Part shown: positions 1 to 6,040 of the stretch, piece after piece
Numbering within the stretch: position 1 is the first letter of the stretch
Layout of the letters: each line of letters opens with the position of its first letter
DNA from: Planctomycetota bacterium
GTDB taxonomy: Bacteria > Planctomycetota > Phycisphaerae > WQYP01
Reading direction: 5' to 3'
Assembly: GCA_021818565.1 (NCBI GenBank)
Contig: JAKATV010000104.1
Location: forward strand, 1-7,936
DNA length: 7,936 bases
Position numbers and translations under genes: made by a program
The notes under the pieces: generated by a model
Database searches by the model: none
What the model saw: only the letters and a program-made list of their open reading frames with translations
What the model was told of the DNA's origin: nothing

Positions 1-2
1 AG

Positions 3-173
3 CAGCGTATGCTTGCAGACAGCGGGCTGCTGGCGGTGATTGCCGGACAAAGACAAGAAACGTTCCGCGCCAAGGCCCTTGGGGGCGGGCCATCAGGCCC
101 CAAGCCCCGCCCCCAAACCCCCACCGGTTCCCCTTCTTCCCCTGTAAAAGCTTTGGCGGAGGTTATAACGTGA
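3..173 (+). CDS. Possible 3' end of an unrecognised upstream gene
   Basis: One plus-strand frame is open from the left edge to a TGA at 171-173, giving 56 codons. The first part looks protein-like (…MLADSGLLAVIAGQRQETF…). The rest is a Gly/Pro/Ser-rich low-complexity tail that coincides with the GC-rich inverted repeat and C-tract patch. No domain is recognisable. The other two plus frames end at TGA 37-39 or at a TAA near 181, and one minus frame is also open here, so the case rests on codon appearance only. The gene could equally end before the window, with this stretch non-coding. Low confidence. Confidence 0.3.
   Translation, partial: QRMLADSGLLAVIAGQRQETFRAKALGGGPSGPKPRPQTPTGSPSSPVKALAEVIT
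79..116. repeat. GC-rich inverted repeat, 11-bp arms
   Basis: TTGGGGGCGGG at 79-89 is perfectly complementary to CCCGCCCCCAA at 106-116, with 16 nt between. A competing inner hairpin is possible (GGGCC 87-91 with GGCCC 96-100). No T-tract follows on either strand, so it does not look like a classic intrinsic terminator, although it could still stop or pause polymerase or mark the end of the upstream transcript. Confidence 0.65.
98..142 (-). other. G-quadruplex motif on the minus strand (C-tract array on plus)
   Basis: The plus strand carries six C-tracts of four or five: 98-101, 105-108, 110-114, 118-122, 130-133 and 139-142. The spacers are 3, 1, 3, 7 and 5 nt. On the minus strand this meets the canonical quadruplex rule with spare tracts, and with G4 rather than G3 runs. 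The plus strand could form an i-motif. The motif is plain in the sequence; any function is unknown. Confidence 0.7.
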
Positions 174-237
174 TGACAGGATAAAAGCTGAAAAAATGAA
201 AAATCCGCGGCAAATCGTCGCACTGAGGTTGACAAGA

Positions 238-603
238 TCAGAGGTATTGATGTACACCGCACCGGTGCCCCTGCGACAGACACTCCTTTTCCCAGCCGAA
301 TTTGCTCACCTGTTCACCTGTTCCAAACGCTACTCATCCATTGGGCCGCAGCTCAATTTTCTCTACTGCTCGCCTGTTTAACTCTGTTGCCCCATTGACG
401 CGGAAATCTCCGGCCCCATCGGGACGGGCCTTTTGCCACAGGAGCGTCCATTCGGGGCCCTCGGCGAAGCCGCAGTCATTACACTGCGGGAAGACCAGGT
501 TAATCGGGCTGGGAGATTCGTGTTTCGCCCGATAATAATTTATTTGATTATTTTGTCTTTTTTTTATTGACAGTCTGAGAAACCAGCGTATTCTGTATCG
601 CAT
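238..603 (-). pseudogene. Possible gene remnant with one in-frame TGA
   Basis: On the minus strand an ATG at 603-601 opens 89 codons ending in TGA at 336-334. The same frame stays open for 31 more codons to TGA 240-238. The middle (about residues 34-70) has G/C-rich third positions and a sensible composition, including a CNDC motif (Cys41, Cys44) and the string EGPEWTLLWQKARPDGAG. The first 30 residues lie in the AT-rich promoter of the plus-strand gene and have no ribosome binding site, so the ATG is unlikely to be real. I recognise no family. It may be a decayed gene end or chance. The plus strand of the same stretch also has a 77-codon frame (302-535) that looks less protein-like. Confidence 0.22.
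536..594 (+). promoter_or_regulatory. Sigma70-type promoter with AT-rich upstream element
   Basis: A perfect -35 box TTGACA at 567-572 is followed after 16 bp by TATTCT (589-594, four of six consensus bases). The 30 bases before the -35 are almost pure A/T and include T8 at 558-565, as in an UP element. Transcription would begin near 601 and run to the gene starting at 834. A 7-bp inverted repeat, ATCGGGC 503-509 with GCCCGAT 527-533, lies just upstream and might be a regulator site. Confidence 0.6.
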
Positions 604-833
604 CGTGTGGAGAGGGAGAAATCGGATTTTCTTCCTAAAAAATCATTCAGGGATTGCAACGGCTTAGCGGCGATCGGAAATTTGTTGGCCGAAAAATTTC
701 GACCAACACCACGGGATTACTGCGCGCCCGTTGCTTGTAAATACATCTTTGCCGGGTACGTGCTTTTTCAGCATGGGGCGTTTGTTGCGCCTTGTGCAAG
801 GTGATTTGGACAGTTTTTTGGAGGAAGTTGACC
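595..833 (+). other. Long non-coding leader with a stem-loop at 683-708
   Basis: About 230 nt separate the promoter from the GTG at 834 and contain no credible gene. The clearest structure is a hairpin: TGTTGG (683-688) pairs with CCAACA (703-708). A C/A mismatch follows, and then CGAA (690-693) pairs with TTCG (698-701) around an AAAT loop. A competing hairpin, GAAATTT 677-683 with AAATTTC 694-700, would exclude it. A smaller GGCG/CGCC hairpin lies at 777-791. I could not match the leader to a known riboswitch class by eye. Confidence 0.35.
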
Positions 834-1817
834 GTGACAAAAACTTGGGTTCTCATGCAGGGGCGTAGCAGCGCCGGGATGGTGATCGCAGCCACGCTGT
901 TGCTGTCGATGGCCGCGAACAAGACCCACGGATCCGTTCAGGATACGCCGGTTTCGCTGACCAGTTCAAGCTGGAATGCGGATGTGGTGTATGGGGCTGC
1001 GGTATCCGGGCCGGACTCGGCAACAGCTTTCGACGGTCACTACGCGTGGGACGGCGCTGACGCTTTGGTTTCCGGGGCGGATTACCTCCCCTCAAGCGTA
1101 ACGTTACCAACGTATATAAATCCGACTACCGGATACTATGACAGCAGCCATGTGGTGGATTTCTCCTCCGCCGTCACAAATTCGATAACGGCGACTAATA
1201 CCGAATTCGAGTTCCAGCCGTTTACATTGGACAACGTTAATTTGTTTTCCGGTGGCTCAACCGGAGGCACGTTAACCCTTACTGCCGCCACCGCGTTTGA
1301 CAACATAGCCATCTTGGCCGCATCAGCGGGATCTGGTCAGCATTACGTATCGGTAGACATAACCTTACATTTTGCTGACGGCTCGACAAGCTCGCTGGTG
1401 CCGTACAACATTTATGACTGGGGTAAATACTCTGGCGGAGCTGGTGCCCTCCCGAATGCAGTCGACCGCAGCACCGCCAGCAGCACGCTCACCCCCGAAA
1501 CATCCTCACAATTGGACTATAACAATTCGGCCGACTTCCAGATGTACGAAACAGATTTTAATCTTGCTGGTTTTGGCTATTCCAACAAGGCCATTACATC
1601 CGTTAGCTTTAGCGCCCCATCCAGTGGTGATGTCGGTATTTTCGCATTAAGCGGATACGCCAATCCTACACAGCCGCTGCCCGTGCAGCCCACCGCTCCT
1701 GATCCCGCAGTTACGCTGCCCGGCTCCTTGCCATTAACATTCTCCGGCGGAACCCTGCTGGCCCTGGCCGCCATTGGTCGACGATTCGCACGCTTGCGGT
1801 GGCCAATGATCCGGTAA
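834..1817 (+). CDS. Secreted protein with PEP-CTERM-like sorting tail
   Basis: This is a 327-residue exported protein of unknown role. GTG 834 is taken as the start because GGAGGAAG (820-827) sits at proper spacing; a TTG or CTG further up lacks such a site. The N-terminus is a signal peptide: a short basic stretch ending MQGR, then the hydrophobic run AGMVIAATLLLSMAA. The body is rich in Ser, Thr, Gly, Ala, Asn and Asp, with alternating hydrophobic residues suggesting a beta-sandwich, and has few Lys or Cys. The tail has a PDP motif (about 289-291), a hydrophobic segment (299-315) and an Arg-rich end (RRFARLR). That is the architecture of PEP-CTERM proteins, which an exosortase processes, but with PDP in place of PEP. 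No exosortase is in the window. The gene has its own promoter at 567-594. A surface or matrix role is inference. Confidence 0.75.
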   Translation: MTKTWVLMQGRSSAGMVIAATLLLSMAANKTHGSVQDTPVSLTSSSWNADVVYGAAVSGPDSATAFDGHYAWDGADALVSGADYLPSSVTLPTYINPTTGYYDSSHVVDFSSAVTNSITATNTEFEFQPFTLDNVNLFSGGSTGGTLTLTAATAFDNIAILAASAGSGQHYVSVDITLHFADGSTSSLVPYNIYDWGKYSGGAGALPNAVDRSTASSTLTPETSSQLDYNNSADFQMYETDFNLAGFGYSNKAITSVSFSAPSSGDVGIFALSGYANPTQPLPVQPTAPDPAVTLPGSLPLTFSGGTLLALAAIGRRFARLRWPMIR

Positions 1818-1912
1818 GGGCATCCCGGCGTATGACTTGGCAATTCCATGGGGCTTGGGCGGTACTTTCAGGCACGGCGCACCTGTTGACGGCTAATTCA
1901 TTTTTGCGACTA

Positions 1913-1941
1913 CTGGAATTTTTTCGCGGGCCGCAGATAAT
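1913..1941 (+). promoter_or_regulatory. Candidate promoter for the aroF operon
   Basis: GATAAT at 1936-1941 matches the -10 consensus at five of six positions. A weak -35 (CTGGAA, 1913-1918) lies 17 bp upstream. Transcription would start near 1948, about 54 nt before aroF. A TTGACG at 1886-1891 has no good partner. The -35 is poor, so this would need an activator or could be chance. Confidence 0.35.
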
Positions 1942-1971
1942 AAGGGGCTTGGTTTTTGTGGCGCGGGCCGC
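1925..1971 (+). repeat. Two copies of CGCGGGCCGC framing the candidate aroF promoter
   Basis: CGCGGGCCGC occurs at 1925-1934 and again at 1962-1971, 37 nt apart start to start. Each copy contains GCGG-G-CCGC, a small palindrome. The first copy lies in the -35/-10 spacer of the candidate promoter and the second just after its expected start point, as operators often do. The repeats are certain; the operator role is inference. Confidence 0.45.
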
Positions 1972-2001
1972 TGGTTGTGTATACGCATTGGAATTTACCG
2001 C

Positions 2002-3072
2002 ATGATTGTCATTCTTAAACCGGGAGCCGATGACGCTCTTGTAAAGAATATTGTCTCGCAAATTGAGGCCCTGGGTCTGCAGGCACACTTGTCCAAAGGA
2101 CAATTTCGTACGGTTATCGGGGTCGTGGGAGAAGAGGTTAAAGTAGATAAAGAACACCTCATGGCCATTAATGGCGTTGAGCAGGTGCTGCCGATCATGC
2201 GGCCTTACAAGCTGGCCAGCCGTGAATTTCATAAAGCGGACACGATAGTAGAAATTCCGTCTCCGGGTGGAGGCGTGGTCAAGGTCGGCGGCGGGCACTG
2301 TGTTTCTATCGCCGGCCCTTGTGCGTGTGAAAACGAAGAGATGGTTCATAACATTGCCAAATTCATCCGGGCATCAGGCGCGGCGGTGCTGCGCGGCGGG
2401 GCCTATAAACCGCGCACCAGCCCCTACAGCTTTCAAGGGCATGGGGAAGATGCGTTAAAGTGGCTGCGTGATGCGGGGCGGGAAAATGGCATGCCCATTA
2501 TCACGGAAGTTATGGACACACGGCACGTGGCGATTATTGAACAATACACCGATGTATTTCAAATCGGTGCGCGCAACATGCAAAATTTTAATCTGCTCTT
2601 TGAAGTCGGTAAAACTCGCAAGCCGGTGTTGCTGAAGCGCGGCATGGCCGGCTCCATTCAGGAATGGCTTATGAGCGCGGAATATGTGCTTAGCCAGGGG
2701 AATCGCCAGGTCATTTTGTGTGAGCGGGGTATTAAAACATTTGAAACCGCCCTGCGATTTACGCTGGACATATCCGCGGTTCCTGTGGTAAAAGCCAACA
2801 GCCACCTGCCGGTGATTGTAGATCCCAGCCATGCCAGCGGAGTGCGGGACTTTGTTCCGGCGCTGGCGCAAGCCGGCATTGCGGCGGGCGCGGACGGCAT
2901 TATGGTGGAAGTTCACGATAACCCGTCCAAGGCGATGTGCGATGGGCCGCAGGCGCTGTTGCCGGATGCGTTTGCCGATTTGATGGTAACGCTTAAAAAG
3001 ATTTCCGCGGTGCTGGGACGGACTTTTTCCGAACCCGCCGCTGTGCCCCAGATGGCGCAGGTACGCGTTTAA
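2002..3072 (+). CDS. aroF: 3-deoxy-7-phosphoheptulonate synthase (DAHP synthase)
   Basis: It condenses phosphoenolpyruvate with erythrose 4-phosphate, the first committed step of the shikimate pathway, in the cytoplasm. The product has 356 residues. Residues 1-70 form a small ferredoxin-like N-terminal domain, and about 95-340 form the TIM-barrel. Signatures are GPCACEN (105-111), RGGAYKPRTSPYSFQG (131-146), QIGARNMQN (187-195), KRGM (212-215) and VDPSHASG (273-280). Expected metal ligands are Cys107, His277, Glu303 and Asp314, each five residues on from the ligands I recall for the Thermotoga enzyme. In that class the N-terminal domain gives feedback inhibition by Tyr or Phe, so the same is likely here. 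ATG 2002 is preferred over an upstream in-frame TTG at 1975 because the conserved domain starts there. The Shine-Dalgarno signal is weak. It heads the run of housekeeping genes. Confidence 0.95.
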   Translation: MIVILKPGADDALVKNIVSQIEALGLQAHLSKGQFRTVIGVVGEEVKVDKEHLMAINGVEQVLPIMRPYKLASREFHKADTIVEIPSPGGGVVKVGGGHCVSIAGPCACENEEMVHNIAKFIRASGAAVLRGGAYKPRTSPYSFQGHGEDALKWLRDAGRENGMPIITEVMDTRHVAIIEQYTDVFQIGARNMQNFNLLFEVGKTRKPVLLKRGMAGSIQEWLMSAEYVLSQGNRQVILCERGIKTFETALRFTLDISAVPVVKANSHLPVIVDPSHASGVRDFVPALAQAGIAAGADGIMVEVHDNPSKAMCDGPQALLPDAFADLMVTLKKISAVLGRTFSEPAAVPQMAQVRV

Positions 3073-3145
3073 AAATAGCGGCCGGATTGCCGCGTGGCGG
3101 CTGGTGCCCGTACAGGTATTGCGTCAACAAATGGAGATAAAAAAC

Positions 3146-3922
3146 GTGCGAAAATATTTAATTGCCGGAAACTGGAAAATGAATTTGGATCGCGCTGAAA
3201 GCGTGGATTTAGCTTCTAAAATTGCCGGGCATACACCATCGGTCTGCCCCGTGGAAATCAGTGTCATCCCGACGGTGGTGCACCTGGAGGCAGTCCGCGC
3301 GGTTCTTAACGCGAAGGTATCCCTGGGTGCCCAGAATGTTTATTTTGAGAAAAAAGGTGCCTTCACCGGGGAAGTCAGCGTGGGGATGCTGCGGGAAATG
3401 GGCGTGACTTACGTGCTGGCCGGGCACAGTGAACGGCGGCATATTTTAGGTGAAACCGACGAAATTGTGGGCAAAAAAGCTCATGCTATTGTGGCGGAAG
3501 GCCTGAAGTTGATTCTGTGTGTTGGCGAAACGCTTGAACAACGAAAGAACTTTAAGACCGTTGAAGTTGTTGGTCGGCAACTCGATGCGGGTCTGGCGCA
3601 TGTTTCCGCCGCCAGCGCCGAAGGTGGCCATCTGGTTATCGCCTATGAACCGGTGTGGGCCATTGGCACAGGATTGACGGCCACTCCCGCACAAGCCCAG
3701 GAAGTCCATAGTTTTATTCGGACAAAACTGGGGGAAAAATATGGCCATGAAACGGCTCAGGCCATTCGCATCCAATATGGTGGGTCGGCAAAAAAAGCCA
3801 ACGCCGCCGAGCTTCTGGCGCAGGCCGATATTGATGGGCTGCTTATTGGCGGAGCCAGTCTGATAGTGGATGAATTTATGGGTATTGTGCAGGCCGCCAT
3901 TGCCGCGCAAGCGGGACATTAA
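3146..3922 (+). CDS. tpiA: Triosephosphate isomerase
   Basis: It interconverts dihydroxyacetone phosphate and glyceraldehyde 3-phosphate in glycolysis and gluconeogenesis. The product of 258 residues is close to the usual 250-255. Catalytic residues are all present: Asn9 and Lys11 in AGNWKMN, His94 in AGHSERR and Glu168 in AYEPVWAIGTG, which also carries the hinged loop 6. The phosphate-binding YGGSA is at 211-215 and GGAS at 235-238. GTG 3146 is chosen as start because GGAGAT (3133-3138) sits seven bases before it and the protein then begins directly with the first strand. The in-frame ATG at 3131 has no site and would overlap that ribosome binding sequence. It follows aroF by 73 nt and precedes secG by 42 nt. 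Its product chemistry feeds the triose pool that supplies phosphoenolpyruvate to aroF. Confidence 0.97.
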   Translation: MRKYLIAGNWKMNLDRAESVDLASKIAGHTPSVCPVEISVIPTVVHLEAVRAVLNAKVSLGAQNVYFEKKGAFTGEVSVGMLREMGVTYVLAGHSERRHILGETDEIVGKKAHAIVAEGLKLILCVGETLEQRKNFKTVEVVGRQLDAGLAHVSAASAEGGHLVIAYEPVWAIGTGLTATPAQAQEVHSFIRTKLGEKYGHETAQAIRIQYGGSAKKANAAELLAQADIDGLLIGGASLIVDEFMGIVQAAIAAQAGH

Positions 3923-3964
3923 GACAACGGGTAACCGAGCTGACGGCTCAAGGATAACAGGTCC

Positions 3965-4390
3965 ATGACAACATTTTTTTCCATCTTGCTGGTGCTTCTG
4001 GGCGTCGTGATGATTTTCGTCATTCTGCTGCAACGCGGGCGCGGCGGCGGCCTGATTGGCGCGTTTGGTGCCGGTGGCGGCGGCTCGGCCTTTGGCACGA
4101 AAACCGGTGACGTATTTACCACGATCACCGTGGTGCTTTTTGTGTTGTTTATGTTTCTGGCGATTGGATTAAACTGGATGGTGCAGGGAAAAACGCCCGT
4201 CGCCGCCTCGCGCCCGGCGGCGACAACCCAGGGTGCCATGACAACCACCAAGTCGACTACGGCAGGCACAACACCGACTGCGGCACCGGCCGCGGCTACC
4301 ACCGGAACCAAGACTTCCAAGCCGACCGTGGCAACGAAAGTTCCGGCCGGAAACGCCACAAACGCTAAACCGGCGGCGACGCATCCGTGA
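3965..4390 (+). CDS. secG: Preprotein translocase subunit SecG with long Ala/Thr tail
   Basis: SecG is the small accessory subunit of the SecYEG channel that aids SecA-driven export. Transmembrane segment 1 spans about residues 4-22 and segment 2 about 51-71. They are joined by the typical Gly-rich loop, here LLQRGRGGGLIGAFGAGGGG, followed by SAFGTKTGD, the strongest family signature. Residues 75-141 form a low-complexity tail of Ala, Thr, Pro, Gly and Lys (six Lys, one Arg, no acidic residue). At 141 residues it is longer than the roughly 75-110 usual for SecG. With two membrane spans and the normal topology, the tail would face the periplasm. AGGA (3951-3954) serves as ribosome site for ATG 3965. 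It shares the tpiA-secG order seen in many bacteria. Function is sure; the role of the tail is unknown. Confidence 0.92.
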   Translation: MTTFFSILLVLLGVVMIFVILLQRGRGGGLIGAFGAGGGGSAFGTKTGDVFTTITVVLFVLFMFLAIGLNWMVQGKTPVAASRPAATTQGAMTTTKSTTAGTTPTAAPAAATTGTKTSKPTVATKVPAGNATNAKPAATHP

Positions 4391-4410
4391 TGGATTCGGA
4401 GTTCAAATGA
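4390..4410 (+). other. Six-codon mini-ORF bridging secG and yicC
   Basis: The last base of the secG stop (TGA 4388-4390) begins an ATG (4390-4392). This opens MDSEFK and closes at TGA 4408-4410, which overlaps the yicC ATG at 4407-4409. Reading through it would hand ribosomes from secG straight to yicC. The GGAG at 4398-4401 inside it serves yicC. It may well be chance given its size. Confidence 0.25.
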
Positions 4411-5303
4411 TCATCAGCATGACCGGTTATGGCAGAGCGAGCCTGGAAGAGGAGAATTTTTTCTGCCAGGTGGAAATTCGTTCGGTAAATAACCGATTCC
4501 TGAAAGCCTCTATTCGCCTGCCCGACGAACTGGCGGACTGTGAGGCCGAAATCGACAAACTGGTGCGGCAGCAACTTTGCCGCGGGTCAATAAATGTTAC
4601 CGTGACCGTGGTGCTGCCGGCGGGCACAGCGGCGGTGGTGAATCGGGAGGCGGCACAATATTACCTTAAAGAAATGCAGGATTTAGCACGTCAGGCCAAG
4701 GATTCTCCGGCCCCGATGACCATTGACCTTACAGAATTGCTGCTTTTGCCCGGGGTATGCGAATCGCCCAACCGTGGAACCGCCGAACCGGATCACCAGC
4801 ACCGGCGTGAGGTCATTAACCGCCTGACCGCCGATGCGTTGGGGCAGGTTGTACAAATGCGCAAGCGCGAAGGCGAAGCGCTTTGGAAGGATTTAAAATC
4901 GCACCTCGACGAAATCGCCATCGCTCTTGAAACCATTCGGCAGCAGGCTCCGCAGATTGCGCAGCAATACCATCAGAGATTACGGGCTCGCGTGATGCAA
5001 CTGGTGGGCGATGCGAAGCTGTCACTTTCTGATGCGGATCTTTTAAGGGAAGTGGCATTATTTTCCGAGCGGGCGGATATTAGCGAAGAAATTTCGCGGC
5101 TTTCCGGGCATCTGGAGCATTTTGTGGGTTTGGCGGAAAAGGAAAATCAGGTGGGCCGCACGCTGGAATTTATCGCCCAGGAAATGCTGCGGGAGGCCAA
5201 TACCATCGGCAGCAAAGCCAGCGACGGCAAGATCGCAAAGCTCTGCATGCAGATTAAAGGCATTATTGACCGAATCAAGGAACAAGTGCAGAACGTGGAA
5301 TAG
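4407..5303 (+). CDS. yicC: YicC/YloC family protein, probable endoribonuclease
   Basis: The 298-residue product has the full length of the family. The N-terminal domain begins MIISMTGYGRA and continues with VEIRSVNNRFLK (22-33) and the acidic/basic stretch IRLPDELADCEAEID (36-50). The C-terminal DUF1732 domain covers roughly 210-298, with QVGRTLEFIAQEMLREANTI (248-267), GSKASDG and a helical end (KGIIDRIKEQVQ). E. coli YicC was long linked to stationary-phase survival, and family members are now reported to be endoribonucleases acting on RNA such as the sRNA RyhB; that activity is inferred here from family membership. GGAG at 4398-4401 lies five bases before the ATG. It starts 16 nt after secG and ends 22 nt before gmk, a pairing with gmk found in many phyla. 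Confidence 0.92.
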   Translation: MIISMTGYGRASLEEENFFCQVEIRSVNNRFLKASIRLPDELADCEAEIDKLVRQQLCRGSINVTVTVVLPAGTAAVVNREAAQYYLKEMQDLARQAKDSPAPMTIDLTELLLLPGVCESPNRGTAEPDHQHRREVINRLTADALGQVVQMRKREGEALWKDLKSHLDEIAIALETIRQQAPQIAQQYHQRLRARVMQLVGDAKLSLSDADLLREVALFSERADISEEISRLSGHLEHFVGLAEKENQVGRTLEFIAQEMLREANTIGSKASDGKIAKLCMQIKGIIDRIKEQVQNVE

Positions 5304-5325
5304 CCTCAGGCGTCCCGGGTAAGAA

Positions 5326-5946
5326 ATGTCAAACCCGGATTTACTCATTACCAGGCACGGAATTCAGTTGATGGAAAACGGCACACAAGGGTTGCTTATT
5401 TTTGTATCAGGGCCTTCGGGTGTGGGGAAATCCACGGTATGTAACCGTTTGGCTAAGGACCTGCCGGCCCAATTCGCCCTGTCGGCAACGACGCGGGCGG
5501 GTAAGCCGCAGGATCAATGGGGAAAGAAATATATTTTCGTAAATGAGAATGAATTTCAACAGCGTGTTGCAAACAATGAATTTCTTGAATATGCTAGGGT
5601 GTTTGGGCATTGGTACGGTACGCTACGGCAACCCGTGCTGGATGCCTTGGCGATGGGCCGAACGGTACTGCTGGAAATAGACATTCAGGGTGGTATTCAG
5701 ATTGTCAAAATGTTTCCCCAAGCCGTAGGCGTGTTTATTCTGCCGCCCGGCGAAGAGGAATTAACCCGGCGGTTACGCGAACGTGGGCGCGATGAACCGG
5801 AGGTTATTGAAACACGACTTCGGCAGGCCAAACAGGAAATTGCCATGGCCGAGCAATCCGGGGCGTACCGGATTAAAGTGGTCAACCGCGTGCTGGATGA
5901 GACCATCGCTGAATTGATCAGCCAACTCAAAGCGGTACAAAGGTGA
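5326..5946 (+). CDS. gmk: Guanylate kinase
   Basis: It phosphorylates GMP to GDP with ATP and so feeds GTP and dGTP pools. The product has 206 residues from ATG 5326. The P-loop GPSGVGKST is at 29-37. The GMP-binding region runs from SATTR (53-57) through Tyr69, Glu88 and WYGT (96-99). LLEIDIQGG carries the central acidic residue, and the lid has LRERGRDEPEVIETRL. The loop after TTR normally reads xPRPGE; here it is AGKPQD, so the second GMP-binding Arg is Lys60 and the Glu is Asp63. Both changes are conservative and the rest of the site is intact, so an active enzyme is expected. The first 15 residues are extra to the core; ATG 5371 (191 residues) is a possible alternative start, and neither ATG has a strong ribosome site. 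It is followed by rpoZ, the usual neighbour. Confidence 0.94.
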   Translation: MSNPDLLITRHGIQLMENGTQGLLIFVSGPSGVGKSTVCNRLAKDLPAQFALSATTRAGKPQDQWGKKYIFVNENEFQQRVANNEFLEYARVFGHWYGTLRQPVLDALAMGRTVLLEIDIQGGIQIVKMFPQAVGVFILPPGEEELTRRLRERGRDEPEVIETRLRQAKQEIAMAEQSGAYRIKVVNRVLDETIAELISQLKAVQR

Positions 5947-5979
5947 TCACAGCGGGCTTCCGGTTGTACGGTAGCCGGG

Positions 5980-5992
5980 AAAATTGAATTTT
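5980..5992. repeat. Palindrome AAAATTGAATTTT before rpoZ
   Basis: A perfect 13-bp palindrome with 6-bp arms around G5986 lies 48 bp upstream of the rpoZ start, in an otherwise GC-balanced gap. Beside it, GGGC 5998-6001 and GCCC 6008-6011 can form a small hairpin. It could be a regulator site, but AT-only palindromes of this size arise by chance. Confidence 0.35.
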
Positions 5993-6040
5993 GAAATGGG
6001 CACAATAGCCCCTTGGAATATAATCAGGAGTATTTACGAC

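Noticed and set aside
229..257. TTGACA at 229-234 as a promoter
   Set aside because: No acceptable -10 lies 15-19 bp downstream (best is TGTACA), and no gene follows on that strand for hundreds of bases.
306..321. Tandem TCACCTGT x2
   Set aside because: Only two 8-bp copies with no further units; too small to call a repeat array.
503..565. Stem ATCGGGC/GCCCGAT followed by T-rich DNA as an intrinsic terminator
   Set aside because: The T-run starts about 20 nt after the stem and the loop is 17 nt, so the geometry is wrong; the T-run is better read as an UP element.
607..804. 65-codon plus-strand frame beginning with GTG in the leader
   Set aside because: The ribosome-like purine run overlaps the frame itself, composition is not protein-like, and it lies within a leader with RNA structure.
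792..833. Upstream extension of the secreted protein to 792
   Set aside because: It would put Trp/Arg-rich residues before the signal peptide and overlap the clear ribosome site at 820-827.
2455..2916. Long minus-strand frames within aroF and other genes
   Set aside because: They are antisense shadows of genes with full family signatures on the plus strand.
3078..3093. GCGGC/GCCGC hairpin after aroF as a terminator
   Set aside because: Only 5 bp and no T-tract follows; tpiA is probably read from the same transcript.
6019..6024. TATAAT as the rpoZ promoter
   Set aside because: No -35 or TG extension at proper spacing, and the start would lie downstream of the ribosome site.
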